Positions 1 through 7,581 of a DNA stretch of 64,000 bases are shown piece after piece. The position numbers and the translations under genes are program-made. This DNA comes from Seribacter sulfatis. GTDB lineage: Bacteria; Verrucomicrobiota; Verrucomicrobiia; Opitutales; Seribacteraceae. The stretch lies in contig NZ_CAXLMO010000015.1 in NCBI RefSeq assembly GCF_964187635.1, forward strand, positions 7,738 through 71,737, given 5' to 3'. The notes beneath the pieces were generated by a model that saw only the letters and a list, made by a program, of their open reading frames with translations, ran no database searches and was not told where the DNA came from. Within the stretch, counting starts at the first letter, position 1. Each line of letters begins with the position of its first letter.

Positions 1-978
1 TCCTGCCATCGGTCCATCATTCACAGAAAAGGACATCATCACGGTAGGTGGGTCGATTTCTACAAAAGGAATAAGTTCGACTTCTGGGTCACACGAAAGA
101 GTTTCTCCGATATCCACTTCTTCAAAGCCCGATAAGCCGATAATATTTCCCGCCACGCCTTCCGCTGAGTCATTAGTAGATAAAGCAGAATATTCAAAAA
201 TTTTCGAAACCTTCGATCTTTCCGGAGAGGCATCAGATCGCAAGCGCCAAACTGAATCTCCGATTTTCGCAGTTCCAGAGATTACTTTACCCACCGCAAT
301 TCTGCCTACATAATCAGACCAATCGACATTAGAAACAAGCATTTTAAAACCATCGCCTTCTTCAATTGTGGGGGGAGGAATCTTGTCTGCCAAAACTTCA
401 AATAAAGGTGTCATTCCATCCTGTTCGTCTCCTAACTCTCTTACCGCATAACCATCCTTCGCACTGCCAAAAAGAAAAGGAGCATTGAACTGATCATCAC
501 TCGCTTCTAATTCAAGAAAAAGCTCGAGGACTAGGTCCTGCATTTCCTTAGGTCGGGCATTGGGCCGGTCCACCTTATTAATAAACACAACTGGATTTAA
601 ACCAGCAGCGAGTGCTTTTTGTAGTACAAAACGAGTTTGTGCCTGCGGGCCCTCATAAGCATCCACTACGAGCATTACTCCATCTACCATTTTCATTACA
701 CGCTCCACCTCACCACCAAAATCAGCGTGGCCTGGTGTATCTACAATATTGATTAGAAATTCATTCCATTGAACCGATGTATTTTTCGCCTTAATCGTAA
801 TACCACGTTCTTTTTCCTGATCCATCGAATCCATGGCACGTTCTTCCACGACTTGATTATCGCGAAAAGCTCCGGATTGCCTCAGCATTTGGTCGACTAA
901 AGTCGTTTTTCCATGGTCGACGTGAGCAATAATTGCGATGTTTCGGATCTTGTCTGAAGTAATTGATGGTGCACTCAT
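1..978 (-). CDS. typA: Ribosome-associated GTPase TypA/BipA (N-terminal 326 residues, cut by window edge)
   Basis: A translational GTPase of the EF-G superfamily that acts on the ribosome in stress and cold adaptation. The reading frame starts at an ATG at 978 and runs off the left edge, so the C-terminal half is missing. G1 motif AHVDHGKT lies at residues 18-25, followed by a switch I region with ERGITI, the G3 motif DTPGHADFGGEVERV and the G4 motif NKVDRP, then a beta-barrel domain 2. The stretches AKNTSVQWN and PQAQTRFVLQKAL are TypA-like and separate it from LepA and EF-G. No clear Shine-Dalgarno sequence precedes the start. Identity is secure from the sequence; physiological role is family knowledge. 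Confidence 0.95.
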   Translation of the reverse strand, partial: MSAPSITSDKIRNIAIIAHVDHGKTTLVDQMLRQSGAFRDNQVVEERAMDSMDQEKERGITIKAKNTSVQWNEFLINIVDTPGHADFGGEVERVMKMVDGVMLVVDAYEGPQAQTRFVLQKALAAGLNPVVFINKVDRPNARPKEMQDLVLELFLELEASDDQFNAPFLFGSAKDGYAVRELGDEQDGMTPLFEVLADKIPPPTIEEGDGFKMLVSNVDWSDYVGRIAVGKVISGTAKIGDSVWRLRSDASPERSKVSKIFEYSALSTNDSAEGVAGNIIGLSGFEEVDIGETLSCDPEVELIPFVEIDPPTVMMSFSVNDGPMAG

Positions 979-1116
979 GAGTGCGAAGGGTCTAGACTCT
1001 TCCTTGGCATCTGGCAAGCGAAGGTTTTACTCAAAACTGAGAGTTTTTAAATTAAATATAATCTTTCGTTTTGAAATTTCTGATTACAGAACGAAAACTG
1101 AACAAATAGTGAGAGG

Positions 1117-1239
1117 CTACAATGAGTATATCCCAATGATAAAAACTGCGAGTACAGTCACTACGAATCCAACCGTTAAGCCGATGAATAAATGGGAAGC
1201 ATCACTTGATACTTTATCATAAGATTTTGTTTCTGGCAT
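1117..1239 (-). CDS. Small single-span membrane peptide, 40 aa
   Basis: The protein begins MPETKSYDKVSSDASHLF and ends with one hydrophobic helix (about residues 18-38, GLTVGFVVTVLAVFIIGIY). A GAGGAG ribosome-binding site lies at 1249-1254, nine bases before the ATG, one of the few strong Shine-Dalgarno sequences in the window, and this is the main reason to accept such a short gene. It sits between typA and tRNA-Arg on the same strand as both. I do not recognise a family; small helices of this kind accompany respiratory oxidases or transporters, but nothing nearby shows a partner. Confidence 0.6.
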   Translation of the reverse strand: MPETKSYDKVSSDASHLFIGLTVGFVVTVLAVFIIGIYSL

Positions 1240-1248
1240 ATTTGATTT

Positions 1249-1254
1249 CTCCTC
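1249..1254 (-). promoter_or_regulatory. Strong Shine-Dalgarno for the 40-aa peptide
   Basis: Reading on the minus strand the sequence is GAGGAG, nine bases upstream of the ATG at 1239. It decides in favour of the 40-aa peptide being translated, since most genes here lack such a site. Confidence 0.6.
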
Positions 1255-1346
1255 AATAATTGATGTTTAATACAATGTTTGCATAGAACATGCCAATTCG
1301 TTGAAAAGAAACTTTTTGTTTCAGAAAAAAATTATAATTCAAATAA

Positions 1347-1363
1347 AATGAATTTTATTCATT
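1347..1363 (-). terminator. AT-only hairpin downstream of tRNA-Arg
   Basis: A perfect 7-bp inverted repeat (AATGAAT / ATTCATT) with a 3-base loop lies about 30 bases beyond the 3' end of tRNA-Arg; on the minus strand it is followed by TTATTTG and further T-rich DNA. It has no G-C rich stem, so a terminator role is only a suggestion. Confidence 0.25.
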
Positions 1364-1393
1364 ACTTTGATGTACTTAACAGCAAATACAAAG

Positions 1394-1470
1394 TGGCGCG
1401 GGAACTGGGATTCGAACCCAGGACCCTCGGTTTAGAAGACCGATGCTCTATCCAGCTGAGCTACTCCCGC
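1394..1470 (-). tRNA. tRNA-Arg (anticodon TCT)
   Basis: A complete 77-base cloverleaf reads on the minus strand: acceptor GCGGGAG pairs with TTCCCGC, D stem GCTC/GAGC, anticodon stem TCGGT/ACCGA around the loop CTTCTAA, and T arm CTGGG-TTCGAAT-CCCAG. The anticodon TCT reads AGA/AGG arginine codons. The discriminator base is G and the CCA end is encoded in the DNA. Confidence 0.96.
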
Positions 1471-1608
1471 ACACTAATTAAGCACACAAAGATGCTTAAA
1501 TATGAATTAGCTTATACTTCAAAATTCGATAAATTCGCAAGTTCAAAGACTTCATTTTTTCTTCGATCGACTTAAATACTGAAATAAATTGAATAATAGT
1601 AGTTAGTT

Positions 1609-1638
1609 TTGCTTGGCAGAACCCAAGCCTGGTATTTT
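1609..1638 (+). promoter_or_regulatory. Candidate sodN promoter with inverted repeat in the spacer
   Basis: A -35-like TTGCTT (1609-1614) and a -10-like TATTTT (1633-1638) are 18 bases apart. An inverted repeat GCTTGG-CAGAAC-CCAAGC (1611-1628) overlaps the -35 and fills most of the spacer, which is a usual place for a repressor operator. It lies 40-70 bases upstream of the nickel SOD start. The rest of 1471-1677 shows nothing else I can name. Confidence 0.35.
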
Positions 1639-1677
1639 GATGTTTAATTTTAATAATACTAAAACCCACAATAAACT

Positions 1678-2124
1678 ATGAAGAAACTAAATTTCTCTCT
1701 TTTACTATTTTTCTCCGCAATTACTTCTCATTATGTGCGAGGGCATTGCCAAGTACCTTGTGGAATTTATGGTGATCAAAATCGTTTTGAACAAATGCTC
1801 GAGGATCAATCGACTATTGAGAAGGCATCAAAGGTAATCAATGAGCTTTCCGGAAAAAAAGATCCTCAATCTCAGAATCAGTTAACCCGTTGGATTACGA
1901 CTAAGGAGGCACACGCAACTGCCATACAGAATACAATTGCGGATTATTTTATGGCTCAGCGGATTAAGGCTTCCGATCCGAAATATCAAGAAAAGTTAAG
2001 CAAGGCACATTCGGTAATAGTAGCGGCAATGAAATGTAAACAAACAATTGATCCGCAGTCTTCAGCTTCACTTAAAGCATCTATCTTATCTTTTCATAAA
2101 GCCTACGAAGGAAAAAAGAAGTAG
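1678..2124 (+). CDS. sodN: Nickel superoxide dismutase with N-terminal signal peptide (exported)
   Basis: Disproportionates superoxide to oxygen and hydrogen peroxide using a nickel ion held by an N-terminal hook. The hook H-C-x-x-P-C-G-x-Y is present at residues 23-31 (HCQVPCGIY): His23, Cys24 and Cys28 correspond to His1, Cys2 and Cys6 of the mature enzyme, and Tyr31 to Tyr9. Residues 1-22 form a positively charged, hydrophobic leader ending V-R-G, which satisfies the signal peptidase I -3/-1 rule and would leave His as the new N terminus. The mature chain of about 126 residues fits the usual size of roughly 117. Position 3 is Gln rather than the Asp of Streptomyces enzymes. The well-known cytoplasmic enzymes have a short propeptide and an adjacent SodX protease; none is seen here. 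The start has no clear Shine-Dalgarno sequence. A GYF-domain membrane gene follows after 11 bases. Confidence 0.9.
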   Translation: MKKLNFSLLLFFSAITSHYVRGHCQVPCGIYGDQNRFEQMLEDQSTIEKASKVINELSGKKDPQSQNQLTRWITTKEAHATAIQNTIADYFMAQRIKASDPKYQEKLSKAHSVIVAAMKCKQTIDPQSSASLKASILSFHKAYEGKKK

Positions 2125-2135
2125 AGTAAAACACA

Positions 2136-2723
2136 ATGAATCCCTCCCTTACTTTATATGTCACCTCCAATGGGGTGGACCATGGTCCCTTGTCTTTAGA
2201 AGAGGCTGCAAAAAGAGTAGGTAGTGGAGAATTCAAACCCGACGACCTTTCTTGGCATCAGGGAGTATCCGGATGGGTACCGTTAAAACAACTTCCCGAG
2301 TGGTCACAAATAAATAAAACTCCCCTACCCTCGTTGGCTCCTGAGAAGGATAATATTGAGGATGGTTCTGCACTTAAAAATATCACCAACCATGCAAGTC
2401 CGGCTAACTCGAAAAAGATCAATCCAAGGAGTAGCCCAGCTAAAAGCGTAATTTCCTCGTCTCAGTCTTTTGAAGAAAAAAAGGGCGGAAAGGCAGGAAT
2501 GGGAATAGTGGGAAAGCTGATGGTTTTAGTTGCTATTCTTGTATTTCTATCGACCCTAAGTGTGGTCGGGTTTCTGGTTTACAAAAACTTGGACCGATTT
2601 ATTCCACCAACAGATGTAGAAAAGATTCAACAGGACAGCGTGAAACCGAGCGAATCGGAAAAGGAAGAAAAAAGTAACTTAATTAGTGAACCAGATCCTT
2701 TTGCTGCGCCGCAGGATGAATAA
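2136..2723 (+). CDS. GYF_2-domain single-pass membrane protein
   Basis: 195 residues. A GYF_2 (DUF4339) domain occupies about residues 5-57 with the typical GPLSLEEAAKRV, DDLSWHQGVSGWVPL pattern; a polar Ser/Lys-rich linker follows, then one transmembrane helix at about 127-149 and an acidic C-terminal tail. GYF_2 domains are thought to mediate protein-protein contacts, but no function is established for this type. It begins 11 bases after the nickel SOD stop and is probably co-transcribed with it, which may mean it anchors or helps handle that enzyme; that link is inference from position only. Confidence 0.75.
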   Translation: MNPSLTLYVTSNGVDHGPLSLEEAAKRVGSGEFKPDDLSWHQGVSGWVPLKQLPEWSQINKTPLPSLAPEKDNIEDGSALKNITNHASPANSKKINPRSSPAKSVISSSQSFEEKKGGKAGMGIVGKLMVLVAILVFLSTLSVVGFLVYKNLDRFIPPTDVEKIQQDSVKPSESEKEEKSNLISEPDPFAAPQDE

Positions 2724-2749
2724 TTTCCAGACCGCAAAAAGCTCGGTAC

Positions 2750-3535
2750 TTAAATTACAACCCGGTAATTAACGATTTCAATTGAACGGGGAAATCCGCG
2801 GTCCATATCCAGTTCTACCAAGCAACCCTGCATCCCAACATCGCCATCTGCGACTGGACACTTCCTGGGCATTCCATCTATAAACCTTCCGAGGCACGCC
2901 TCAATATCTCGGCCCAAGACCGATTCTCTTGGCCCAGTCATTCCTATATCAGATTGATAAGCAGTACCCCCTTTTAAAATTCTTCCATCCGCGGTCGGAA
3001 CATGAGTATGGGTACCAAAGACTAGACTTACTTTTCCATCGAGGTGCCATCCCATTGCTTCTTTTTCGGAAGTCGTTTCGGCATGAATTTCAACAATGAT
3101 TGCATCTGTATCGGCCTTCATTTCTTCGACCAAGCGACCTGCCGTTTGGAAAGGACAACTGACTTTTGGTCCCATAAAGGTTCTACCCAGTACGGTGAAC
3201 AAACCAATCCGTTGATTATTAACAGAAATAACGAGTCGATCCCGACCTGGATTAGAAGAAGGTAAATTTGCCGGACGACAAACTCTATCTAATTGATCGA
3301 TCTCGCGATTAAAATTCATTTGATCCCAAACATGATCTCCAAGTGTGATTGCATTTACCCCCGATCCAAGAATTTCCGTTGCGGTCTTTGCTGTGATGCC
3401 TGCACCACCCGCCGCATTTTCACCGTTGGCAATGATAAGATCAATTTGATTGTCTTTTTTATATCCGGCCAACTGATCATTCAAAAATTTCCTCCCCGGC
3501 CTTCCAACAATATCTCCTAAAATAAGAATTTTCAA
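2750..3535 (-). CDS. ymdB: YmdB-family metallophosphoesterase
   Basis: Member of the TIGR00282/YmdB family of dimetal phosphodiesterases, which cleave 2',3'-cyclic nucleotides in Bacillus. Conserved metal-site blocks are visible: ILGDIVGRPGR near the start, NGENAAGGAGIT, LGDHVWDQ, VEIHAETTSEK and GTHTHVPTADGRI. I chose the TTG at 3535, because the family starts with (M)KILILGDIVG and because this TTG overlaps the stop of the upstream gene as TTGA, with AAGGA nine bases before it. An ATG at 3565, 34 bases inside the upstream gene, would add ten residues. The result is 261 residues, the usual family length. It is the last gene of a four-gene minus-strand block of otherwise exported proteins and is itself cytoplasmic. 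Confidence 0.88.
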   Translation of the reverse strand: MKILILGDIVGRPGRKFLNDQLAGYKKDNQIDLIIANGENAAGGAGITAKTATEILGSGVNAITLGDHVWDQMNFNREIDQLDRVCRPANLPSSNPGRDRLVISVNNQRIGLFTVLGRTFMGPKVSCPFQTAGRLVEEMKADTDAIIVEIHAETTSEKEAMGWHLDGKVSLVFGTHTHVPTADGRILKGGTAYQSDIGMTGPRESVLGRDIEACLGRFIDGMPRKCPVADGDVGMQGCLVELDMDRGFPRSIEIVNYRVVI

Positions 3536-5841
3536 TTTCCAGCTTCCTTGCTTTGATAATAACATAGAAAACGATCGTGAACTAAGAGAACCAGATCATC
3601 TCGCCCGTCTCCATCCAAGTCCGCAATCAATCCATCACGGGGCTCGTTCACACCCCCCTTTTTACCGCGATAGTGAAGGTCTTTTTCGAAAACCTGAAAG
3701 TGAAGCACGCTCTCCCAATCTTTTTCTTTCTCGGAAAAAGACAAAAACTCGAGCACATTCTTCCTACCGTCCATACATAACAAGTCGAGGTTTCCATCAT
3801 TATTAAAATCTCCCCAATCTACTCCGCCATGAATAATTTTAGGAAGATCGGTCAGATAACGCGAATGAACCTCCAAGTGACATTCCTGATTCGATAGTGA
3901 TTGCCCAATTACATCAATCCCACTTGTACTTAATGAGTAAAAACCTTTTTTATTTTTTGATGGGAATGAATAGACAACCAAAGGGGAACGTGTTTCCTCC
4001 TCAATTTCTTCAGACTTTTCAAAAACTCCATCTGATAGTCTCTTTAAAATTACCCAATTTTTACCAGAATAATAAGCCAATTCCTTTTCCCCGTCCCCGT
4101 CGATATCATGTAAAATTGGGCACGCAAGTTCAGCCTTTGGATCAACTGAGTTGAATTGTTCGATCACTTGCAGATTTCCGTCCCTCCACTTGAGTGCACG
4201 TACCATGCCCTCGCCGGCAACAAGCAATTCAGGAGATTGATCGCCATTGACCTCCCCACTGCCTATATGAGAACGATTTTTTCCAAAAAGCACACTCTTA
4301 CGAATGGCTGAATCCATTCCCACTAATTCAAGCTTACCCTTCCCGTTATTGAGCAGAAGTTGACCCGCTTCTCGATCGGACAATAATACCAGGTCGATGT
4401 GATCATCTTCGTTTAAATAACAGGGAAAGATAGCGGATGGTTCGCGTTTCCATTCATCCAATTCAATCTCCGACGAGACTTGATAATCCTTTCCATTTTC
4501 CTTTGACCATATTTGTAGAACAAAATCTGATCTTTTCTCGACCACGATCAAAATCTCATCACGATCATTTCCATCTAGGTCAGCACAGTGGGAGAGAATT
4601 GCATCGCCGTCCACGGAGAGAGGAACGGGAAAAGAAAATCTTTTGTTATCTGTGAATTCTGAGAGTCCGACAATTTTCTCTTCCGGACTCAAAATAAGAA
4701 GCCCTGGATTTTTGGTGGAAGAAAACCGGCAGGCCGAGAGTGAGCTAATTCCCTTAAGGGAAGGATTTTTTTGAGGTAAACCAAACTGCTCGTTTGTGCC
4801 ACCGGGTAAAAAAAGGAATTCACCGAGTTTGGGCGAAGCTGCAATCAGGTCGACATTCCCATCAGAATTAAAATCTTCCATCACCCAGGCGGCTTTTTTT
4901 TCATCTCCGGGAAAAAGGTCATGACTCACCGCACCATAATCAGACAAGTCAGCCTCGCCCTCTTGTGGGCTAATCGAAAAGACGGTGACCTCACTGGACG
5001 TCCGGTCGATACCCACGAATTTAGATTCTTTATTCCCTTGGACATGCTCGACTGGATTAAAGGAAAGAAGAGAAAGATCAAAAGAATGCTCGGGGCCATA
5101 GCCGTCCTTTACTCCGTAGCGCACACGAATGGACCTGTCCTTTGTGGGGTCTAAGTAAAGCCAGTCATCCACTCCATCGTGGTCGAAGTCGGCCAAATGC
5201 AGTCCGCGTGCACTTTTACTTCCTTCCCGAAAAAGTTTTGAAGGGTATTTTGGTTCGCCTTTTTTAAAATTAATGACTTCAAGTCCCGGTTCAGTGAAAA
5301 GATAAAGTGTAGAACGACCTGGCTCTTTTCCGTTTTTAATCTTGATCGAAAACATACCAGAACGGAGCTTTCCAGATTCTACCTCATAGGGATCTTCCCA
5401 CTTTAAATTTTCGGTACGGAAATAAACTTGCACACCGTTTTCAGGACTACCCTGGATCACATCTAGTAGACCATCCCCATTGAGATCACCTACTGCCAAT
5501 ACAGTTATTTTTTCAGGTACAAAAATATATTCCTTTTTATAAGGAGCATCCTCCAGGTCGGGATTCCAACGATCCGCCTGAACTGGGCTAACTCGGGGAG
5601 GAGTTTTTCCGTTCGCAGTACGGTAGAGAATTTCAATTCGCGAACGGTCTAGATTAAAAAAGAGGAGGTCGTTAAGACCGTCCGCATTCAAATCCTCACA
5701 AAGAAAAGTCCGTGCATTCCAGCTGGCCTTAATTACCTCCGGAGAAGAGAGGCGAAAAGAAACCGCCCCGACATTAGTGAATGCAAAAAAGAAAAGAAAT
5801 GCACAGGTACATCCCCTCATTGAAACGGATAAGAAATTCAT
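3532..5841 (-). CDS. Exported FG-GAP/VCBS-type beta-propeller repeat protein
   Basis: 769 residues. A signal peptide is followed by about ten calcium-binding repeats of the form D-x-[DN]-x-D-G-x-x-D, for example GDLNGDGLLD, ADFDHDGVDD, EDFNSDGNVD, HDIDGDGEKE, GDFNNDGNLD and ADLDGDGRDD, the signature of FG-GAP propellers related to integrin alpha chains. Several repeats are degenerate (YLNEDDHID, EVNGDQSPE). The ATG at 5841 overlaps the stop of the upstream gene as ATGA, so translation is probably coupled. The protein is likely periplasmic or surface exposed and may bind carbohydrate or protein ligands; the ligand cannot be read from sequence. Confidence 0.85.
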   Translation of the reverse strand: MNFLSVSMRGCTCAFLFFFAFTNVGAVSFRLSSPEVIKASWNARTFLCEDLNADGLNDLLFFNLDRSRIEILYRTANGKTPPRVSPVQADRWNPDLEDAPYKKEYIFVPEKITVLAVGDLNGDGLLDVIQGSPENGVQVYFRTENLKWEDPYEVESGKLRSGMFSIKIKNGKEPGRSTLYLFTEPGLEVINFKKGEPKYPSKLFREGSKSARGLHLADFDHDGVDDWLYLDPTKDRSIRVRYGVKDGYGPEHSFDLSLLSFNPVEHVQGNKESKFVGIDRTSSEVTVFSISPQEGEADLSDYGAVSHDLFPGDEKKAAWVMEDFNSDGNVDLIAASPKLGEFLFLPGGTNEQFGLPQKNPSLKGISSLSACRFSSTKNPGLLILSPEEKIVGLSEFTDNKRFSFPVPLSVDGDAILSHCADLDGNDRDEILIVVEKRSDFVLQIWSKENGKDYQVSSEIELDEWKREPSAIFPCYLNEDDHIDLVLLSDREAGQLLLNNGKGKLELVGMDSAIRKSVLFGKNRSHIGSGEVNGDQSPELLVAGEGMVRALKWRDGNLQVIEQFNSVDPKAELACPILHDIDGDGEKELAYYSGKNWVILKRLSDGVFEKSEEIEEETRSPLVVYSFPSKNKKGFYSLSTSGIDVIGQSLSNQECHLEVHSRYLTDLPKIIHGGVDWGDFNNDGNLDLLCMDGRKNVLEFLSFSEKEKDWESVLHFQVFEKDLHYRGKKGGVNEPRDGLIADLDGDGRDDLVLLVHDRFLCYYQSKEAGN

Positions 5842-7574
5842 TGGCCAGTTTTGGGATATAATTTTCCTTTCCCTACTATTCCCCGCTGAATATTCTTCGA
5901 CCAAGCGAGCAGGAAGTAAGGAAAACTGGGGAAATCACTTGATTTGAGTTCGATTTCTTCTTCAGATTCAAGGGTAGTTGTAGCCACCGAAGATAAAAAA
6001 CTTACCAATTTTTCAAGGTCGACGAAGTCTAACTGATTCAAATCATCAGGCAAATCCACTATTGCTTGTTTGATTTCTTTTTTCTTCCATAAAGAATTTC
6101 CCTTACCTTGCAATCGGTTAATAACTTGATTGAGTTGATTGTTCTGTCCAAACGCCAGCAATAACCATTTTTCAGTAACTGCATAGCTCAGCGAACTTCC
6201 GCTCTCTTCCAATCCACGAAGTTTCCTTATGGTGACTCCCTTATGCACACGCTCCGAAAAAAGATCATTACCCGGAGCGACTGAATCAATCATCGTCCGC
6301 AAAGATCGGTCAAACAATTTTGGATCAGTAAGAGAAATTCCAAAAAAATCACTACTCTTTCCAAAGTCCTCAATCGATTCAATCTTGGCGGGCAGAAGAG
6401 AAAAGCTAAACGCTTCGTCTCCGAGTGTTCCCAGAACATCACGCCGAAAAGCCACTCCCGCTTTTTCCTCAAATGCCTGTATCTGTGAATTGACGAGGAG
6501 CAAGAGTTGAGGACTGAGTCCGGTAATTATTTCTTCTATTGTTGGCCAAATCCGTGCGAAGTCGTATCTAACCGAGGTGGCAGTAAATGCCTGCGTGGGA
6601 AAAAACTCGTACTGAACCGCTTCCTTTTTTTCCTCGTTTTGAACGAAAGAAAAAATTCCTTCGTATTTACTAAAAAAAGCAGCAGTCGACAGAACTAAAT
6701 TTTTGTCAGTCGGCTCTATTTGCATACCAAGGCATTCCATTGAATCGAGCCCCATGGCAGAAATCAACTTGGATGTGGTCACTCCAAAGGGGTTTTCCGG
6801 AATTTGCATGTCCGGAACAGATTCCGCTTCTTCAATTAATCCCTGGAGTTGTTCAAAATCAATAAACATTCGGGCTGCCCCGCGGTCGATCTCATCAAAT
6901 AAATCCAAGTAATTATCATTTTTCTCCATAGATGCAGACGGCGATTTCCCGGTGACTCTGAGGAGAGAATCCCTGACATGATCTTCTCCACCAAGGAAAA
7001 CTCCAAGAGTTTGATCAATCAGAACTACTGCAAAGCTTTGCTTTTTTTCTTTCCCATTATCGGGCCCAATCCAATAAACCTCTTCACCCGCGATTGTTTC
7101 TCTTTCCCAAGAAAAACTTCCGTCCGAAGATGTCACTTCTTTTTTCATCCATTTCAAGGTGCCTTCCCACTTTTTTTGAGTGAAATCAGTTTCAACGAGC
7201 AGTGTCATCTCCGGGATTTCCTTGGATAATAATTTCTCGAGGTTACCCACTGCCAGAATTGCACCGCCTGACATTGAATCAACCCACTCCTCCATTCGCT
7301 CAAACATAAACCCGACTTTTTCCGAACTATTTGCGGAATCACTTTGCATTTTATTCTCGGTCCATTCCCACATTTTCTTCCATGCCTTGGATTCTGAAAA
7401 CTCTCCGAGTGGACCAGATTCAATCGATTTTCCCAATCCATTCCAGTCATCCACCTCCAAAAGAAAAACGGTATTTTCGGGAAGCATGTGCAACAGTCCG
7501 GATTCCGCTTTTGAATGCAGACAAAAAAGTACGCAGTGAATAGAAATTAGAAGGGAGCGAATCGAGGTATTCAT
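5838..7574 (-). CDS. Exported protein of unknown function, 578 aa
   Basis: I do not recognise a family. The ATG at 7574, eight bases after the upstream protease stop, gives a clear signal peptide (MNTSIRSLLISIHCVLFCLH then SKAES). The body mixes acidic stretches with hydrophobic strands, contains blocks such as LPENTVFLLEVDDW and FRRDVLGTLGDEAFSF, and looks like a soluble periplasmic protein with repeated halves of similar size (LLEVDDWNG / AFSFSLLPAK). The opening phrase resembles proteins annotated DUF3352, but I cannot confirm that. It overlaps the FG-GAP gene by four bases and follows a serine protease, so it may be a substrate, partner or regulator of that protease. Confidence 0.8.
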   Translation of the reverse strand: MNTSIRSLLISIHCVLFCLHSKAESGLLHMLPENTVFLLEVDDWNGLGKSIESGPLGEFSESKAWKKMWEWTENKMQSDSANSSEKVGFMFERMEEWVDSMSGGAILAVGNLEKLLSKEIPEMTLLVETDFTQKKWEGTLKWMKKEVTSSDGSFSWERETIAGEEVYWIGPDNGKEKKQSFAVVLIDQTLGVFLGGEDHVRDSLLRVTGKSPSASMEKNDNYLDLFDEIDRGAARMFIDFEQLQGLIEEAESVPDMQIPENPFGVTTSKLISAMGLDSMECLGMQIEPTDKNLVLSTAAFFSKYEGIFSFVQNEEKKEAVQYEFFPTQAFTATSVRYDFARIWPTIEEIITGLSPQLLLLVNSQIQAFEEKAGVAFRRDVLGTLGDEAFSFSLLPAKIESIEDFGKSSDFFGISLTDPKLFDRSLRTMIDSVAPGNDLFSERVHKGVTIRKLRGLEESGSSLSYAVTEKWLLLAFGQNNQLNQVINRLQGKGNSLWKKKEIKQAIVDLPDDLNQLDFVDLEKLVSFLSSVATTTLESEEEIELKSSDFPSFPYFLLAWSKNIQRGIVGKGKLYPKTGQ

Positions 7575-7581
7575 AATAAAA

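Noticed and set aside
938..1222. 94-codon open frame over the typA start and the 40-aa gene
   Set aside because: It runs antisense to the conserved typA N terminus and to the small peptide with a good ribosome-binding site.
1279..1575. 98-codon open frame across tRNA-Arg
   Set aside because: Its apparent motif ARELGFEPRTLGLEDRCSIQ is simply the tRNA read as protein, a common false call.
7180..7539. 119-codon open frame antisense to the 578-aa protein
   Set aside because: The opposite strand has a signal peptide and operon coupling; this frame has none.
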